From Pseudoxanthomonas mexicana (GTDB lineage Bacteria; Pseudomonadota; Gammaproteobacteria; Xanthomonadales; Xanthomonadaceae): a stretch of 43,611 nucleotides of DNA. The position numbers and the translations under genes were made by a program. Positions 25,847 to 34,257 of the stretch are shown piece after piece; the first letter of the stretch is position 1; every line of letters begins with the position of its first letter. The notes under the pieces were generated by a model, which worked only from the letters and a program-made list of their open reading frames with translations, did not search any database and was not told the DNA's origin. The stretch spans positions 1-43,611 of the forward strand of contig NZ_PDWV01000035.1 of NCBI RefSeq assembly GCF_010093385.1. Direction: 5' to 3'.

Positions 25847-27457
25847 ATGTCGCCCGGAGTTTCTGCCGCCATGCCCACTTCTTCCCCCAACGTCCCCACC
25901 TACGCTACCGACCTGCAATATCCGGGGCGCTACGACTTCATCGTCTGCGGCGCAGGTCCTGCCGGCTGCGCCCTTGCGGGCAGGCTCGCGGAGAATCCTG
26001 CCGTGAGCGTGCTACTGATCGAGGCGGGCGGCGCCGATGAACTGCCGGGGATCCTCGACCCGACGCAATGGCCGTCGAACCTTGGCTCCGATCGCGACTG
26101 GGCCTTTGTCGCCGAGCCCAATCCGCATCTCCATCAGCGCGCCATCCCGCTCAACATGGGCAAGGTGGTGGGCGGCGGCTCAAGCATCAACGTGATGGTG
26201 TGGGCACGCGGTCACCAGAGCGACTGGGATCACTTCGCCGAGGCGGCCGGCGACGAGGCGTGGGGCTATCGCGCGGTGCTCGACATCTACAAGCGCATTG
26301 AAGATTGGCGCGGGATGCCGGATGCCATCCGCCGCGGCTCCGGCGGGCCCGTGCATGTGGAAACGCCACCGCATCCCCAGCCCGTGGCCATCGCCATGAT
26401 CGAGGCCGCAAAAGCCCTCGGGATGCCGACCTTCGACAGCCCGAACGGCATGATGATGGAAGGGCGCGGTGGCGTCGCACTTAACGACCTGATCGTGAAA
26501 TCAGGCCGGCGCTCGTCGATCTTCCGCTCCTACATCTTTCCGAAGCTGGGACAGCCCAACCTGACGGTGATGATCAACGCCCAGGTCAGCAAGCTCGCGC
26601 TCAACGGCACGACGGTCGTTGGCGTCGACGTGATGCAGAACGGCCGCCTGACACGAATTGCTGCCGACCGTGAAGTCATTCTGTCGATGGGCGCGATCAA
26701 TACGCCCAAACTGCTGATGCAGTCCGGCATCGGCCCGGAAGACGAACTGCGGCCACATGGGATCCCCGTGATCCAGTCGTTGCCGGGCGTCGGACGCAAC
26801 CATCAGGACCATGTGTCGTTCGGCTGCCTGTTCGAGTCGAGCGCGCCGGTCGGCGTGGGTAATGGCGGCTCGGAGGCCACGCTGTACTGGAAGACGGATG
26901 CCGCCCTCACCTCGCCCGACGTCTTTCATTGCCAATTGGAGTTTCCGGTACCCACACCGGAAACCGCGCATCGCGGTGTGCCCGAACACGGCTGGATGAC
27001 GTTCGCCGGACTGTCCCATCCCAAGAGCCGTGGCTCGCTGCACCTCACCGGAGCCGACGCCAGCGCGCCCGTCCGCATCGAAGCGAACACGCTCTCGCAT
27101 CCCGATGATCTTCGCGGTGCCATGGCAACCGTCGCGCTGGCGCGGGAGATGGCCCACGCTTCACCGTTCAAGCGGTTGCTGAAGCGCGAAGCCATGCCGG
27201 GAAACCTGGCTTCGTCCGATCTGGAAGCCTATCTCCGTGACGCGGCGGTGACCTTCTGGCACCAGGCCTGCACGGCGAAGATGGGACGCGACACGATGTC
27301 GGTGGTTGATAACAAGCTGCAGGTCTACGGTATCGGGCGACTGCGGATAGCGGATGCATCGATCATGCCCGACGTGCCCAGCGGCAACACCATGGCGCCG
27401 TGCGTCGTCATTGGCGAGCGGGCGGCGGAGATCATCAAGACGGAGCACGGGATCTGA
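25847..27457 (+). CDS. GMC family FAD-dependent oxidoreductase
   Basis: Oxidises an alcohol group, as choline and other alcohol dehydrogenases of the family do. About 536 aa. The FAD-binding motif is DFIVCGAGPAGCALAGRLAE near residue 30, followed by KVVGGGSSINVMVWARG (GMC signature 1), SMGAINTPKLLMQSGIGP (signature 2), the catalytic His in HQACTAKMG and the final SGNTMAPCVVIGERAA. The start is not certain: GTG 25829, ATG 25847 and ATG 25871 are all possible. Signature 2 and the active-site set suggest choline dehydrogenase-like enzymes, but the substrate cannot be read from sequence. Confidence 0.92.
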   Translation: MSPGVSAAMPTSSPNVPTYATDLQYPGRYDFIVCGAGPAGCALAGRLAENPAVSVLLIEAGGADELPGILDPTQWPSNLGSDRDWAFVAEPNPHLHQRAIPLNMGKVVGGGSSINVMVWARGHQSDWDHFAEAAGDEAWGYRAVLDIYKRIEDWRGMPDAIRRGSGGPVHVETPPHPQPVAIAMIEAAKALGMPTFDSPNGMMMEGRGGVALNDLIVKSGRRSSIFRSYIFPKLGQPNLTVMINAQVSKLALNGTTVVGVDVMQNGRLTRIAADREVILSMGAINTPKLLMQSGIGPEDELRPHGIPVIQSLPGVGRNHQDHVSFGCLFESSAPVGVGNGGSEATLYWKTDAALTSPDVFHCQLEFPVPTPETAHRGVPEHGWMTFAGLSHPKSRGSLHLTGADASAPVRIEANTLSHPDDLRGAMATVALAREMAHASPFKRLLKREAMPGNLASSDLEAYLRDAAVTFWHQACTAKMGRDTMSVVDNKLQVYGIGRLRIADASIMPDVPSGNTMAPCVVIGERAAEIIKTEHGI

Positions 27458-27552
27458 AAGACTGCGTTGTGTCCGCTCCGGCCAGAGGCGGACGTTGGAC
27501 GTGGCGGGTAGAGTTCACCTCACCAGATGGAAACCGGCCATGTGGAAACAGA

Positions 27553-27575
27553 ACGGCCCCGCATCGCGGAGCCGT
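27553..27575. terminator. Bidirectional terminator between convergent genes
   Basis: ACGGCCCCGC/GCGGAGCCGT with one mismatch and a 3-nt ATC loop. It is followed on the plus strand by TGCTTTCC and on the minus strand by TCTGTTTCC. It lies between the GMC gene and the convergent 161-aa gene. Confidence 0.75.
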
Positions 27576-27599
27576 TGCTTTCCATCACCCAGCAACGGG

Positions 27600-28085
27600 C
27601 TACCCGTTGCCGCCACTCCCTCCTCCCGGCTCCTCCGTCCCCTGCCGGCTGATGCGCCACCGCGCGCCCAGGTTGCGGCGGGCTTCGTCCAGGCCCTTGC
27701 CCTTGCCGGCCACCTTCAGCACCCCGTACACCTCCAGCGCGGCGGCCATCAGGTCGCTACCCAGCGCCATCTCGGTGTCGGTCACGCGCTGGTAGAGATG
27801 GGCGATACGAAGGATGCGCGGGCGGAGCAGGTCCAGCGCCTGCTGGTCGCGCTGGAAGCCCTCGATGTCGAAGTCGCGCGCCATGATGCCGGCATGCTGC
27901 TGCGCCACGTTGAGCGCGGCGCGGCAGAAGGCTTCGGACTTCTCGCCCATCTTGGTCAGCCCACGCCGCTGTTCCGGCGTCAGCGAGATCAGGCCGGCCA
28001 GGCTGTTCTCCATCTGGAGGATAGCGGCGTCCAGCGGGTCCAGGACGGAGGTGTCTATCTGAAAGTCCACGAGGTTCTGACTCAT
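27600..28085 (-). CDS. Conserved-looking cytosolic protein, unknown function
   Basis: A 161-aa, mainly helical protein without signal or membrane segment. Notable segments are MSQNLVDFQIDTSVLDPLDA, LTPEQRRGLTKMGEKSEAF, RDQQALDLLRPRILRIAHL and a glycine-rich end GGGSGGNG. A clear AAGGAG ribosome-binding site precedes the ATG. Family not recognised. Stands alone. Confidence 0.8.
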   Translation of the reverse strand: MSQNLVDFQIDTSVLDPLDAAILQMENSLAGLISLTPEQRRGLTKMGEKSEAFCRAALNVAQQHAGIMARDFDIEGFQRDQQALDLLRPRILRIAHLYQRVTDTEMALGSDLMAAALEVYGVLKVAGKGKGLDEARRNLGARWRISRQGTEEPGGGSGGNG

Positions 28086-28187
28086 TGTCGCTCCTTGATT
28101 CCATGTCAGGTGATGCCGCCGTATCCGACGGCACGACCACGCTAACCCCTCGCGGGTGTGCATCCAAGCGATAGCGACGGGAAATGA

Positions 28188-28500
28188 CTAACAATAGAAG
28201 CGCCCTTCGATGTCACGCTCAGAACGGACCACGATGGCGCCGTACATTTGTGACAAATCGAACCAGAAAGGTGCGCCCGCACCGTTCTTATGTGCGATGA
28301 CGAAGAATTTTTCTCCGATGGCGCCGTTGTTTTCTTCGACGCCCAGGAAATGTTCTTCGATACCGCTGTTTTATTGTGAGACGGCGATGAAATTTTCATC
28401 ACTGTCGAAGCGCAAAGGTGAGACGACGCAGAAGATGTGTCTGCCGTCGAAGTTTTTTTCTTCGGTCGCGACGTTATTCCGGACGATGGCGCACCTGCGA
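28188..28500 (-). pseudogene. Decayed low-GC gene encoding an unrecognised small protein
   Basis: One minus-strand frame reads like protein with C-ending codons: NFDGRHIFCVVSPLRFDSDE, then an in-frame TAA at 28371-28373. It continues NSGIEEHFLGVEENNGAIGE, KFFVIAHKNGAGAPFWFDLS and GAIVVRSERDIEGRFYC, to TAG at 28188. G+C over 28261-28440 is 49% (89 of 180), far below its surroundings. CAIVRNNVATEEKNFDGRHIFC upstream of the stop faintly repeats GAIVVRSERDIEGRFYC. No usable start codon is seen near the 5' edge. I read it as the remnant of a transferred gene; a nonsense mutation or a lost start inactivated it. Confidence 0.5.
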
Positions 28501-28584
28501 GGTGCACTCTCGATGCTCGGCGCTGCGACAGGGGTGAAAATGGCCTCGATATCACAGAAGCGCGGTGCGCCGGCCCCAAAGAAA

Positions 28585-28608
28585 GGAACCCCGGCCAAGG
28601 CCGGGGTT
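28585..28608 (-). terminator. Terminator of the intact S8 protease
   Basis: GAACCCCGGCC and GGCCGGGGTTC form a perfect 11-bp stem across 2 nt. On the minus strand it is followed by CTTTCTTT. It lies 38 nt after the protease stop. The equivalent hairpin follows the second protease copy at 30881. Confidence 0.88.
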
Positions 28609-28646
28609 CTTCCTGCACGTCCATGTGCATCCCCTCGGGGGAATCC

Positions 28647-30440
28647 TCAGAATGTGATGCTCCAGCTGTTGATGTAGCCGGTGTCGATGCTGGCACGGTC
28701 GCGGGCGCGCAGGCGCCAGCTGCCGTTGAGCGCCTCGCTGGACAGGTTGACCGTGTAGGTCTGGTTGATGTTGTCGGCGCTGCCGCCGCTGCGGTTGTGC
28801 AGCACGTACACCGAACCATCGGGTGCGATCAGGTCCACGATCAGGTCGCCGATGTAGGTGTGGACGATGTTCACCGCCACCTGTGCGTTGCTGGGCGCAT
28901 TGCCGGTCCGTCCCGACACGGCGATGGTGCTGGTCACGCCGGTGTTGTTGTTGTCCGGAATGCTCACATCGGTGCCGTTGGTGTAGGTCTGGGTGCCCGG
29001 ATCCGGATCGGGGTCACCCCCCTGCACCGCCGTCACCGCGCCATCCGCATTGGCGATGCCCGCACCGCACCCGCCCGAGCACGTGCCGGGCAGCGGACGC
29101 GCCGTGCTCTTCAACGTGCTCTCCACCTGCGCCGGCGTCAGCGGAGACGCGGCCGCCGCCTGCATCAGTGCGACCACGCCGGCCACGTGCGGTGCCGCCA
29201 TCGACGTGCCGTTGTACGACGCGTAGCTGGCGCTGCCCGGCGTGGTGGTGCCGGTGTTGAGCGTGGACAGGATGCTCTGCCCCGGCGCGGAGATGTCGAT
29301 GCCCGTGCCGTAATTGGAGAAGCTGGCGCGCGAACCGGCCGAGGTCGTCGCCGCCACGGCGATGACGTTGGGGCAGTTGGCGGGAACCGAACTGGACACG
29401 TTGGTGTTGCTGTTGCCGGCCGCCACCACCACCGTGGTGCCGCGGCCCACGGCGCCGTTGATCGCGTTCTGGTACGTGGTGGAGCAGGTGCCGCCGCCGC
29501 CCAGCGACAGGTTGATCACTTCGGCCGGGTTGGCATTGGCGGGCACGCCGCTGACCGTACCGCCGGAAGCCCAGGTGATCGCGTCGGCGATGTCCGAGGT
29601 GTAGCCGCCGCAGCGACCCAGCACGCGTACCGGCACCACCTTGGCGCCGAACGCGGTGCCGGCCACGCCACTGGCGTTGTTGGTCACCGCCGCCACCGTG
29701 CCGGCCACATGGGTGCCGTGCCAGCTGGAATTGGTCACCGGCGAACCGCTGTAGCACTCGCCCGCCACCGGGTTCCAGTCGCCTTCGTCGTTGGGGTTCG
29801 AATCGCGGCCGTTGCCGTCGCGCGAGACGAACGTATCGCTGATGAAGTCGTAGCCCGGCAGGAGGTTGGCGTTGAGGTCGGCATGGTTGGTGATGCCGGT
29901 GTCGATGACCGCCACCACCACGCCCGCGCCGGGGGACTTGTCCCACGCCGGCCGCACGTTGATGCCCGCTGCCGTGGTGCCGAAGCCCCACTGCTCGGAG
30001 AAGCGCGTGTCGTTGGGCGTCAGCACCGCGTACATGCGCTGGTCCACTTCCACGTAGTCGACGTTGGGATCGGCGGCCAGCTGGCGCATCAGCGATTCGG
30101 CTTCCACCCGGTCCAGCTTGCGGTCGGCGCGCACGACGTCCGCGCCGCTGGCGGCCAGCCGGCGCAGCTTCTGCAGGCCCAGCGAGCGGCCACCGCGCTT
30201 GGCCACGCCGGTACTGGCCGCGTTGGTCAGCGAGCGTTGCAGCTGCGTCGCGTTGGTGCTCTCGGTACTGCCGTCGCGGTACTTCACGATGAAGCGGTCG
30301 TAGCCGCCCGGTTCTTCCGCCTGCAGGCCGCTCATGTCCACACGGCCGGCCATCGCCGGCAACGCGTACAGGGACATCAGCACCGCCGACGACAGGCACA
30401 GCAGGCGAACTCGCGAACCACGCTTTGCAAATCCAGACAT
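28647..30440 (-). CDS. Secreted S8 serine protease with C-terminal P-type domain (intact copy)
   Basis: A 597-aa subtilisin-family protease. The signal peptide ends near ALPAMA (residue 31). A propeptide to about residue 140 shows the inhibitor-like YDRFIVKYRDGS and ADPNVDYVEVDQRMYA. The catalytic domain has Asp180 (VVVAVIDTGI), His244 (WHGTHVAGT) and Ser413 (NGTSMAAPHVAG). A C-terminal P/proprotein-convertase-like beta domain follows from about residue 480 (NIVHTYIGDLIVDLIAPDGS). Cysteines in the catalytic domain fit disulfides. The ATG at 30440 has GGGAGAG upstream. The protein is probably exported by type II secretion, as are related xanthomonad proteases, and degrades extracellular protein. 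Confidence 0.95.
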   Translation of the reverse strand: MSGFAKRGSRVRLLCLSSAVLMSLYALPAMAGRVDMSGLQAEEPGGYDRFIVKYRDGSTESTNATQLQRSLTNAASTGVAKRGGRSLGLQKLRRLAASGADVVRADRKLDRVEAESLMRQLAADPNVDYVEVDQRMYAVLTPNDTRFSEQWGFGTTAAGINVRPAWDKSPGAGVVVAVIDTGITNHADLNANLLPGYDFISDTFVSRDGNGRDSNPNDEGDWNPVAGECYSGSPVTNSSWHGTHVAGTVAAVTNNASGVAGTAFGAKVVPVRVLGRCGGYTSDIADAITWASGGTVSGVPANANPAEVINLSLGGGGTCSTTYQNAINGAVGRGTTVVVAAGNSNTNVSSSVPANCPNVIAVAATTSAGSRASFSNYGTGIDISAPGQSILSTLNTGTTTPGSASYASYNGTSMAAPHVAGVVALMQAAAASPLTPAQVESTLKSTARPLPGTCSGGCGAGIANADGAVTAVQGGDPDPDPGTQTYTNGTDVSIPDNNNTGVTSTIAVSGRTGNAPSNAQVAVNIVHTYIGDLIVDLIAPDGSVYVLHNRSGGSADNINQTYTVNLSSEALNGSWRLRARDRASIDTGYINSWSITF

Positions 30441-30816
30441 CAGACTCTCCCTCAAAGGTTGAAAGCCGCGAATGCGGCAAGAGCCCGGTCGGGGCGCGGA
30501 GACTGGCACGGGAGGGCGTAGCGGACTGCCGCGTTCGACCGGGCGACACGCCGTGCAACGCATGGCGTACGACGACGCTAGCGGAGCGCGCCCACATGAA
30601 TCAGCGATGAAAGCCACACTTCATCGCACAATGTTTCAAACGTAATCGCCGGGATACACGCATGAAGTGGAAGCCACCGGTGGACACCGTTTCGTAGATT
30701 CATTTACGTGCTGAATGCGTGAAAAGCGCGAATTTTTTATTCGTGCGCACATCGTTTTCGTACGCAAAAAAGCCCGCGCGAGGCGGGCCCTTTTCGATGC
30801 GGCGACAAGGCCTGGA
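30441..30816. other. Upstream region of intact protease, no gene
   Basis: The part next to the protease (30441-30600) resembles the region upstream of the second copy, including a CGCCGTGCAACGCA-type stretch, so the promoter was duplicated too. Beyond it the DNA is AT-richer. A hairpin GCCCGC-GCGAG-GCGGGC (30772-30788) with six T on the minus strand is the counterpart of the ilvE terminator at 33057-33085. Confidence 0.6.
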
Positions 30817-30853
30817 TCAGTCGCGCAGCTTCACCCACCAGCCATGGTGGCCT
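30817..30853 (-). repeat. Scar copy of the ilvE 3' end
   Basis: On the minus strand it reads HGWWVKLRD then TGA, against HGWLVKLRD-TGA at the true ilvE end (33108). The bases match with only a few differences over about 35 nt, and the region downstream of it carries a terminator-like hairpin as after ilvE. It has no start and encodes nothing by itself; it marks the boundary of the duplicated unit. Confidence 0.85.
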
Positions 30854-30880
30854 GACAGACCCGGGATGTCTTCTTACAAG

Positions 30881-30908
30881 AGAAGCCCCGGCCAAGGCCG
30901 GGGCTTCT
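30881..30908 (-). terminator. Terminator of the second S8 protease copy
   Basis: AGAAGCCCCGGCC and GGCCGGGGCTTCT form a perfect 13-bp stem with a 2-nt loop, 36 nt after the gene's stop. It is homologous to the hairpin at 28585-28608. Confidence 0.85.
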
Positions 30909-30943
30909 TATGCACGTCCCTGTGCGTCCCCTCGGGGGAATCC

Positions 30944-32736
30944 TCAGAAGGTGATGCTCCAGCTGTTGATGTAGCCGGTATCCCTCTTGGACCTATCGCG
31001 GGCGCGCAGGCGCCAGCTGCCGTTGAGCGCTTCGCTGGACAGGTTCACCGTGTAGGTCTGGTTGATGTTGTCGGCGCTGCCGCCCGTGCGGTTATGCAGC
31101 ACGTACACCGAACCATCGGGTGCGATCAGGTCCACGATCAGGTCACCGATGTAGGTGTGCACGATGTTCACCGCCACCTGCGCGTTGCTGGGCGCATTGC
31201 CGGTCCGTCCCGACACGGCGATGGTGCTGCTCACGCCGGTGCTGTTGTTGTCCGGAATGCTCACGTCGGTGCCGTTGGTGTAGGTCTGCGTGCCCGGGTC
31301 CGGATCGGGACCGCCGCCCTGCACCGCCGTCACCGCGCCATCCGCATTGGCGATGCCCGCGCCGCACCCGCCCGAGCAGCTGCCGGGCAACGGACGCGCC
31401 GTGCTCTTCAGCGTGCTTTCCACCGCTGCCGGCGTCAGCGGGGACGCGGCCGCGGCCTGCATCAGCGCGACCACGCCGGCCACGTGCGGCGCCGCCATCG
31501 AAGTGCCGTTGTACGAGGCATAGCTGGCGCTGCCCGGCGTGGTGGTGCCGGTGTTGAGCGTGGACAGGATGCTCTGCCCCGGTGCGGCGATGTCGATGCC
31601 CGTGCCGTAGTTGGAGAAGCTGGCACGCGAACCGGCCGAGGTCGTCGCCGCCACGGCGATGACGTTGGGGCAGTTCGCAGGCACGGCGTTGGACACGTTG
31701 ACGTTGCTGTTGCCGGCCGCCACCACCACCGTGGTGCCGCGGCCCACGGCGCCATTGATCGCGTTCTGGTAGGTGGTGGAGCAGGTGCCGCCGCCACCCA
31801 GCGACAGGTTGATCACTTCGGCCGGGTTGGCGTTGGCGGGTACGCCGCTGACCGTACCGCCGGAGGCCCAGGTGATCGCGTCGGCGATATCCGAGGTCAG
31901 CCTCCGCAGCGGCCCAGCACGCGCACCGGCACCACCTTGGCGCCGAAAGCGGTGCCGGCCACGCCGGCAGCGTTGTTGGTGACCGCCGCCACCGTGCCGG
32001 CCACGTGCGTGCCGTGCCAGCTGGAGTTCGTGACGGGGGAGTTGAGATAGCACTCGCCTGCCACCGGGTTCCAGTCGCCTTCGTCGTTGGGGTTGGCAGC
32101 GCGGCCGTCGCCGTCGCGCGAGACGAACGTGTCGCTGATGAAGTCGTAGCCCGGCAGGAGGTTGGCGTTGAGGTCGGCATGATTGGTGATGCCGGTGTCG
32201 ATGACCGCCACGACTACGCCCGCACCGGTGGACTTGTCCCACGCCGGCTGCACGTTGATGCCCGCCGCCGTGGTGCTGAAGCCCCACTGCTCGGAGAAGC
32301 GCGTGTCGTTGGGCGTCAGCACTGCGTACATGCGCCGGTCGACTTCCACGTATTCCACGTTGGGATCGGCGGCCAGCTGGCGCATCAACGATTCGGCTTC
32401 CACCCGGTCCAGCTTGCGGTCGGCGCGCACGACGTCCGCGCCACCGGCCGCCAGCCGGCGCAACTTCTGCAGGCCCAGCGCGCGGCCAGCGCGCTTGGCC
32501 ACGCCGGTGCTGGCCGCGTTGGTCAGCGAGCGCTGCAGCTGCGTCGCGTTGGTGCTTTCGGCACTGCCGTCGCGGTACTTCACGATGAAGCGGTCGTAGC
32601 CACCCGGCTGTTCCACCTGCAGGCCGCTCATGTCCACGCGACCGGCCATCGCCGGCAACGCGTACAGCGATGCCAGCACGGCAGACGACAGGCACAGCAG
32701 GCGAACTCGCGAACTACGCTTTGCAAATCCAGACAT
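30944..32736 (-). pseudogene. Secreted S8 serine protease, second copy, frameshifted
   Basis: Paralogue of the intact protease at 28647-30440, over 90% identical by eye, and exactly one base shorter (1793 against 1794 nt). The N-terminal frame (MSGFAKRSSRVRLLCLSSAV through Asp180 and His244) meets TGA at 31897-31899, right after VLGRCGG (residue 279). The rest (TSDIADAITWASGG to the P-type domain) continues in another frame. The intact gene has GGC-TAC-ACC-TCG where this has GGC-TGA-CCT-CGG. The truncated product would lack the catalytic Ser. A read error or a real inactivating mutation; no slippery site is visible. Confidence 0.88.
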
Positions 32737-33056
32737 CAGCTTCTCCCGAAAATGTTGAAAGAACCGCGAACGCGGCAAAGGTCCGGACGGGACGCAAAAG
32801 GGGGCACGGAGGACATGGTGGCCTGCCGCGTTCGGCCGAACGACGCGCCGTGCAACGCACGACGCGTCCAGACGCTAACGGAGCGAACCCGCGCCATTCC
32901 GTGACAGCGAGCACACTTGGTCGCATCACGATTGCAGCGAAATCCGGATTGCTTGAGCGTTGGGGAGCACCTGCGGAACGACGGGCAGCTGCACGCTTGG
33001 GACTCGAGCCTGCGATGCGACTCAATCTCACATTTGCATTGCACCCGCCGCAAAAA

Positions 33057-33085
33057 GACGAGGCCCGCCGGGGGCGGGCCTCGTC
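33057..33085 (-). terminator. Rho-independent terminator of ilvE
   Basis: GACGAGGCCCGCC and GGCGGGCCTCGTC make a perfect 13-bp stem with a 3-nt loop, followed by TTTTT on the minus strand, 22 nt past the ilvE stop. Confidence 0.93.
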
Positions 33086-33107
33086 CTCGTTCGTGCGCAG
33101 GCGCGGA

Positions 33108-34214
33108 TCAGTCGCGCAGCTTCACCAACCAGCCATGGCGGTCGGGCAGGCGGCCGTACTGGATGTCGGTCAGTTCCTTTCGGATGCCCATGGTCACTTC
33201 GCCGGCCGGTGCGTTGAGGTCGCCGACGGCGAAGTCCTTGCCCTTCAGCTGGCCGATCGGCGTGATCACCGCGGCGGTACCGCAGGCGAAGACTTCGACG
33301 ATGTCGCCGGAGGTCACACCCTGCTTCCACTCATCGATGGAGACCTTACGCTCTTCGACGGCGTGACCGCGATCGCGGGCAATTTGCAGGATGCTGTCAC
33401 GGGTGATGCCTTCCAGGATGCTGCCCGAGAGTTCCGGGGTGACGATGCGGCCGTCCTTGTAGACGAGGAACACGTTCATGCCGCCCAGCTCTTCCAGGTA
33501 CTTGCCTTCCACCGGATCGAGGAACAGCACCTGCGAGCAGCCCTGCGCCTGCGCTTCCTGCTGCGGCAGCAGGGAAGCGGCATAGTTGCCGCCGCACTTC
33601 GCGGCGCCGGTACCGCCCTTGGCGGCGCGCGCATAGTCTTCGGACAGCCAGATCGAGACCGGCGCCACGCCCTTGGCGAAGTACGCCCCCGCCGGGCTGG
33701 CGATGACGTAATAGCCGGCCTTCTGCGCGGCGCGCACGCCGAGGAAGGCCTCGGTGGCGATCATGAAGGGACGGAAGTACAGGCTGGTCTCCGGCGCCGA
33801 CGGCACCCAGTCGCCATCGATGGCGACCAGCTGGCGCAGCGATTCGACGAATTCGCTCACCGGCAGCTGCGGCAGCGCCAGGCGCGCGGCCGAACGCTGC
33901 AGGCGCGCGCCGTTGGCGTCGGGGCGGAAGGTCCAGATGGAGCCGTCGGCGTGGCGGTAGGCCTTGATGCCTTCGAAGATCTCCTGGCCGTAGTGCAGCA
34001 CGGAGGCGGCCGGGTCCAGCGACAGCGGGCCGTAGGCGCGCACCTGCGCATCGTGCCAGCCCTGCGCCTTGTCCCAGGTGATCTCGACCATGTGGTCGGT
34101 GAAGTGCAGGCCGAACCCGGGGTTGGCGAGGATGGCGTCGCGCTCGGCGGCCGTGCGGGCCTTCTCGTTGCGGGTCACGCGGTAGGTCAACGGGGCGGCG
34201 TTCATCACGTTCAT
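33108..34214 (-). CDS. ilvE: Branched-chain amino acid aminotransferase
   Basis: PLP enzyme for the last step of Leu, Ile and Val synthesis. The 368-aa length and sequence fit the longer (eukaryote-like/type II) BCAT group. The PLP Lys is in AAKCGGNYAAS (Lys206), with LHYGQEIFEGIKAYR near residue 73, LYFRPFMIATE near 145, and FACGTAAVITPIG toward the end. It lies downstream of sufT with a 43-nt gap. It has its own strong terminator. A piece of its 3' end is duplicated between the protease copies. Confidence 0.97.
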   Translation of the reverse strand: MNVMNAAPLTYRVTRNEKARTAAERDAILANPGFGLHFTDHMVEITWDKAQGWHDAQVRAYGPLSLDPAASVLHYGQEIFEGIKAYRHADGSIWTFRPDANGARLQRSAARLALPQLPVSEFVESLRQLVAIDGDWVPSAPETSLYFRPFMIATEAFLGVRAAQKAGYYVIASPAGAYFAKGVAPVSIWLSEDYARAAKGGTGAAKCGGNYAASLLPQQEAQAQGCSQVLFLDPVEGKYLEELGGMNVFLVYKDGRIVTPELSGSILEGITRDSILQIARDRGHAVEERKVSIDEWKQGVTSGDIVEVFACGTAAVITPIGQLKGKDFAVGDLNAPAGEVTMGIRKELTDIQYGRLPDRHGWLVKLRD

Positions 34215-34257
34215 CTCTTCCTTCCTGACGGGTTCTGCAGAGGGCGAGCCGGGGGGC

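Larger units (their letters stand above)
28585..30853. repeat. Tandem duplication unit A (S8 protease + upstream region + ilvE 3' scar)
   Basis: Landmarks recur about 2.29 kb away in unit B at near-constant offset: terminator +2298, protease stop +2297, protease start +2296, ilvE 3' end +2291. The protease part is more than 90% identical by eye. The 370-nt part upstream of the protease is more diverged but similar in length. Confidence 0.85.
30881..33144. repeat. Tandem duplication unit B (S8 protease + upstream region + ilvE 3' end)
   Basis: Second copy of the unit described at 28585-30853. It runs from the protease terminator to the real 3' end of ilvE, with the ilvE terminator at 33057-33085. 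It is about 2.26 kb long, matching unit A. Confidence 0.85.

Noticed and set aside
28240-28510. Several small palindromes (ATTTG-TGA-CAAAT, GGTGCG-CC-CGCACC, GATGAAA-T-TTTCATC, GCACCT-GCG-AGGTGC) as a structured RNA or riboswitch
   Set aside because: They are short, unevenly spaced and lie inside a former coding frame, so chance symmetry in codons explains them.
28210-28677. 155-codon plus-strand frame over the low-GC stretch
   Set aside because: It lacks a family match and crosses the protease terminator and the protease 3' end; the minus-strand frame has much more protein-like content.
31890-31905. Programmed frameshift in the second protease copy
   Set aside because: Restoring the frame would need a -1 shift at GGAGGCTGACC, which has no slippery heptamer or downstream structure typical of such sites; a mutation or read error is simpler.
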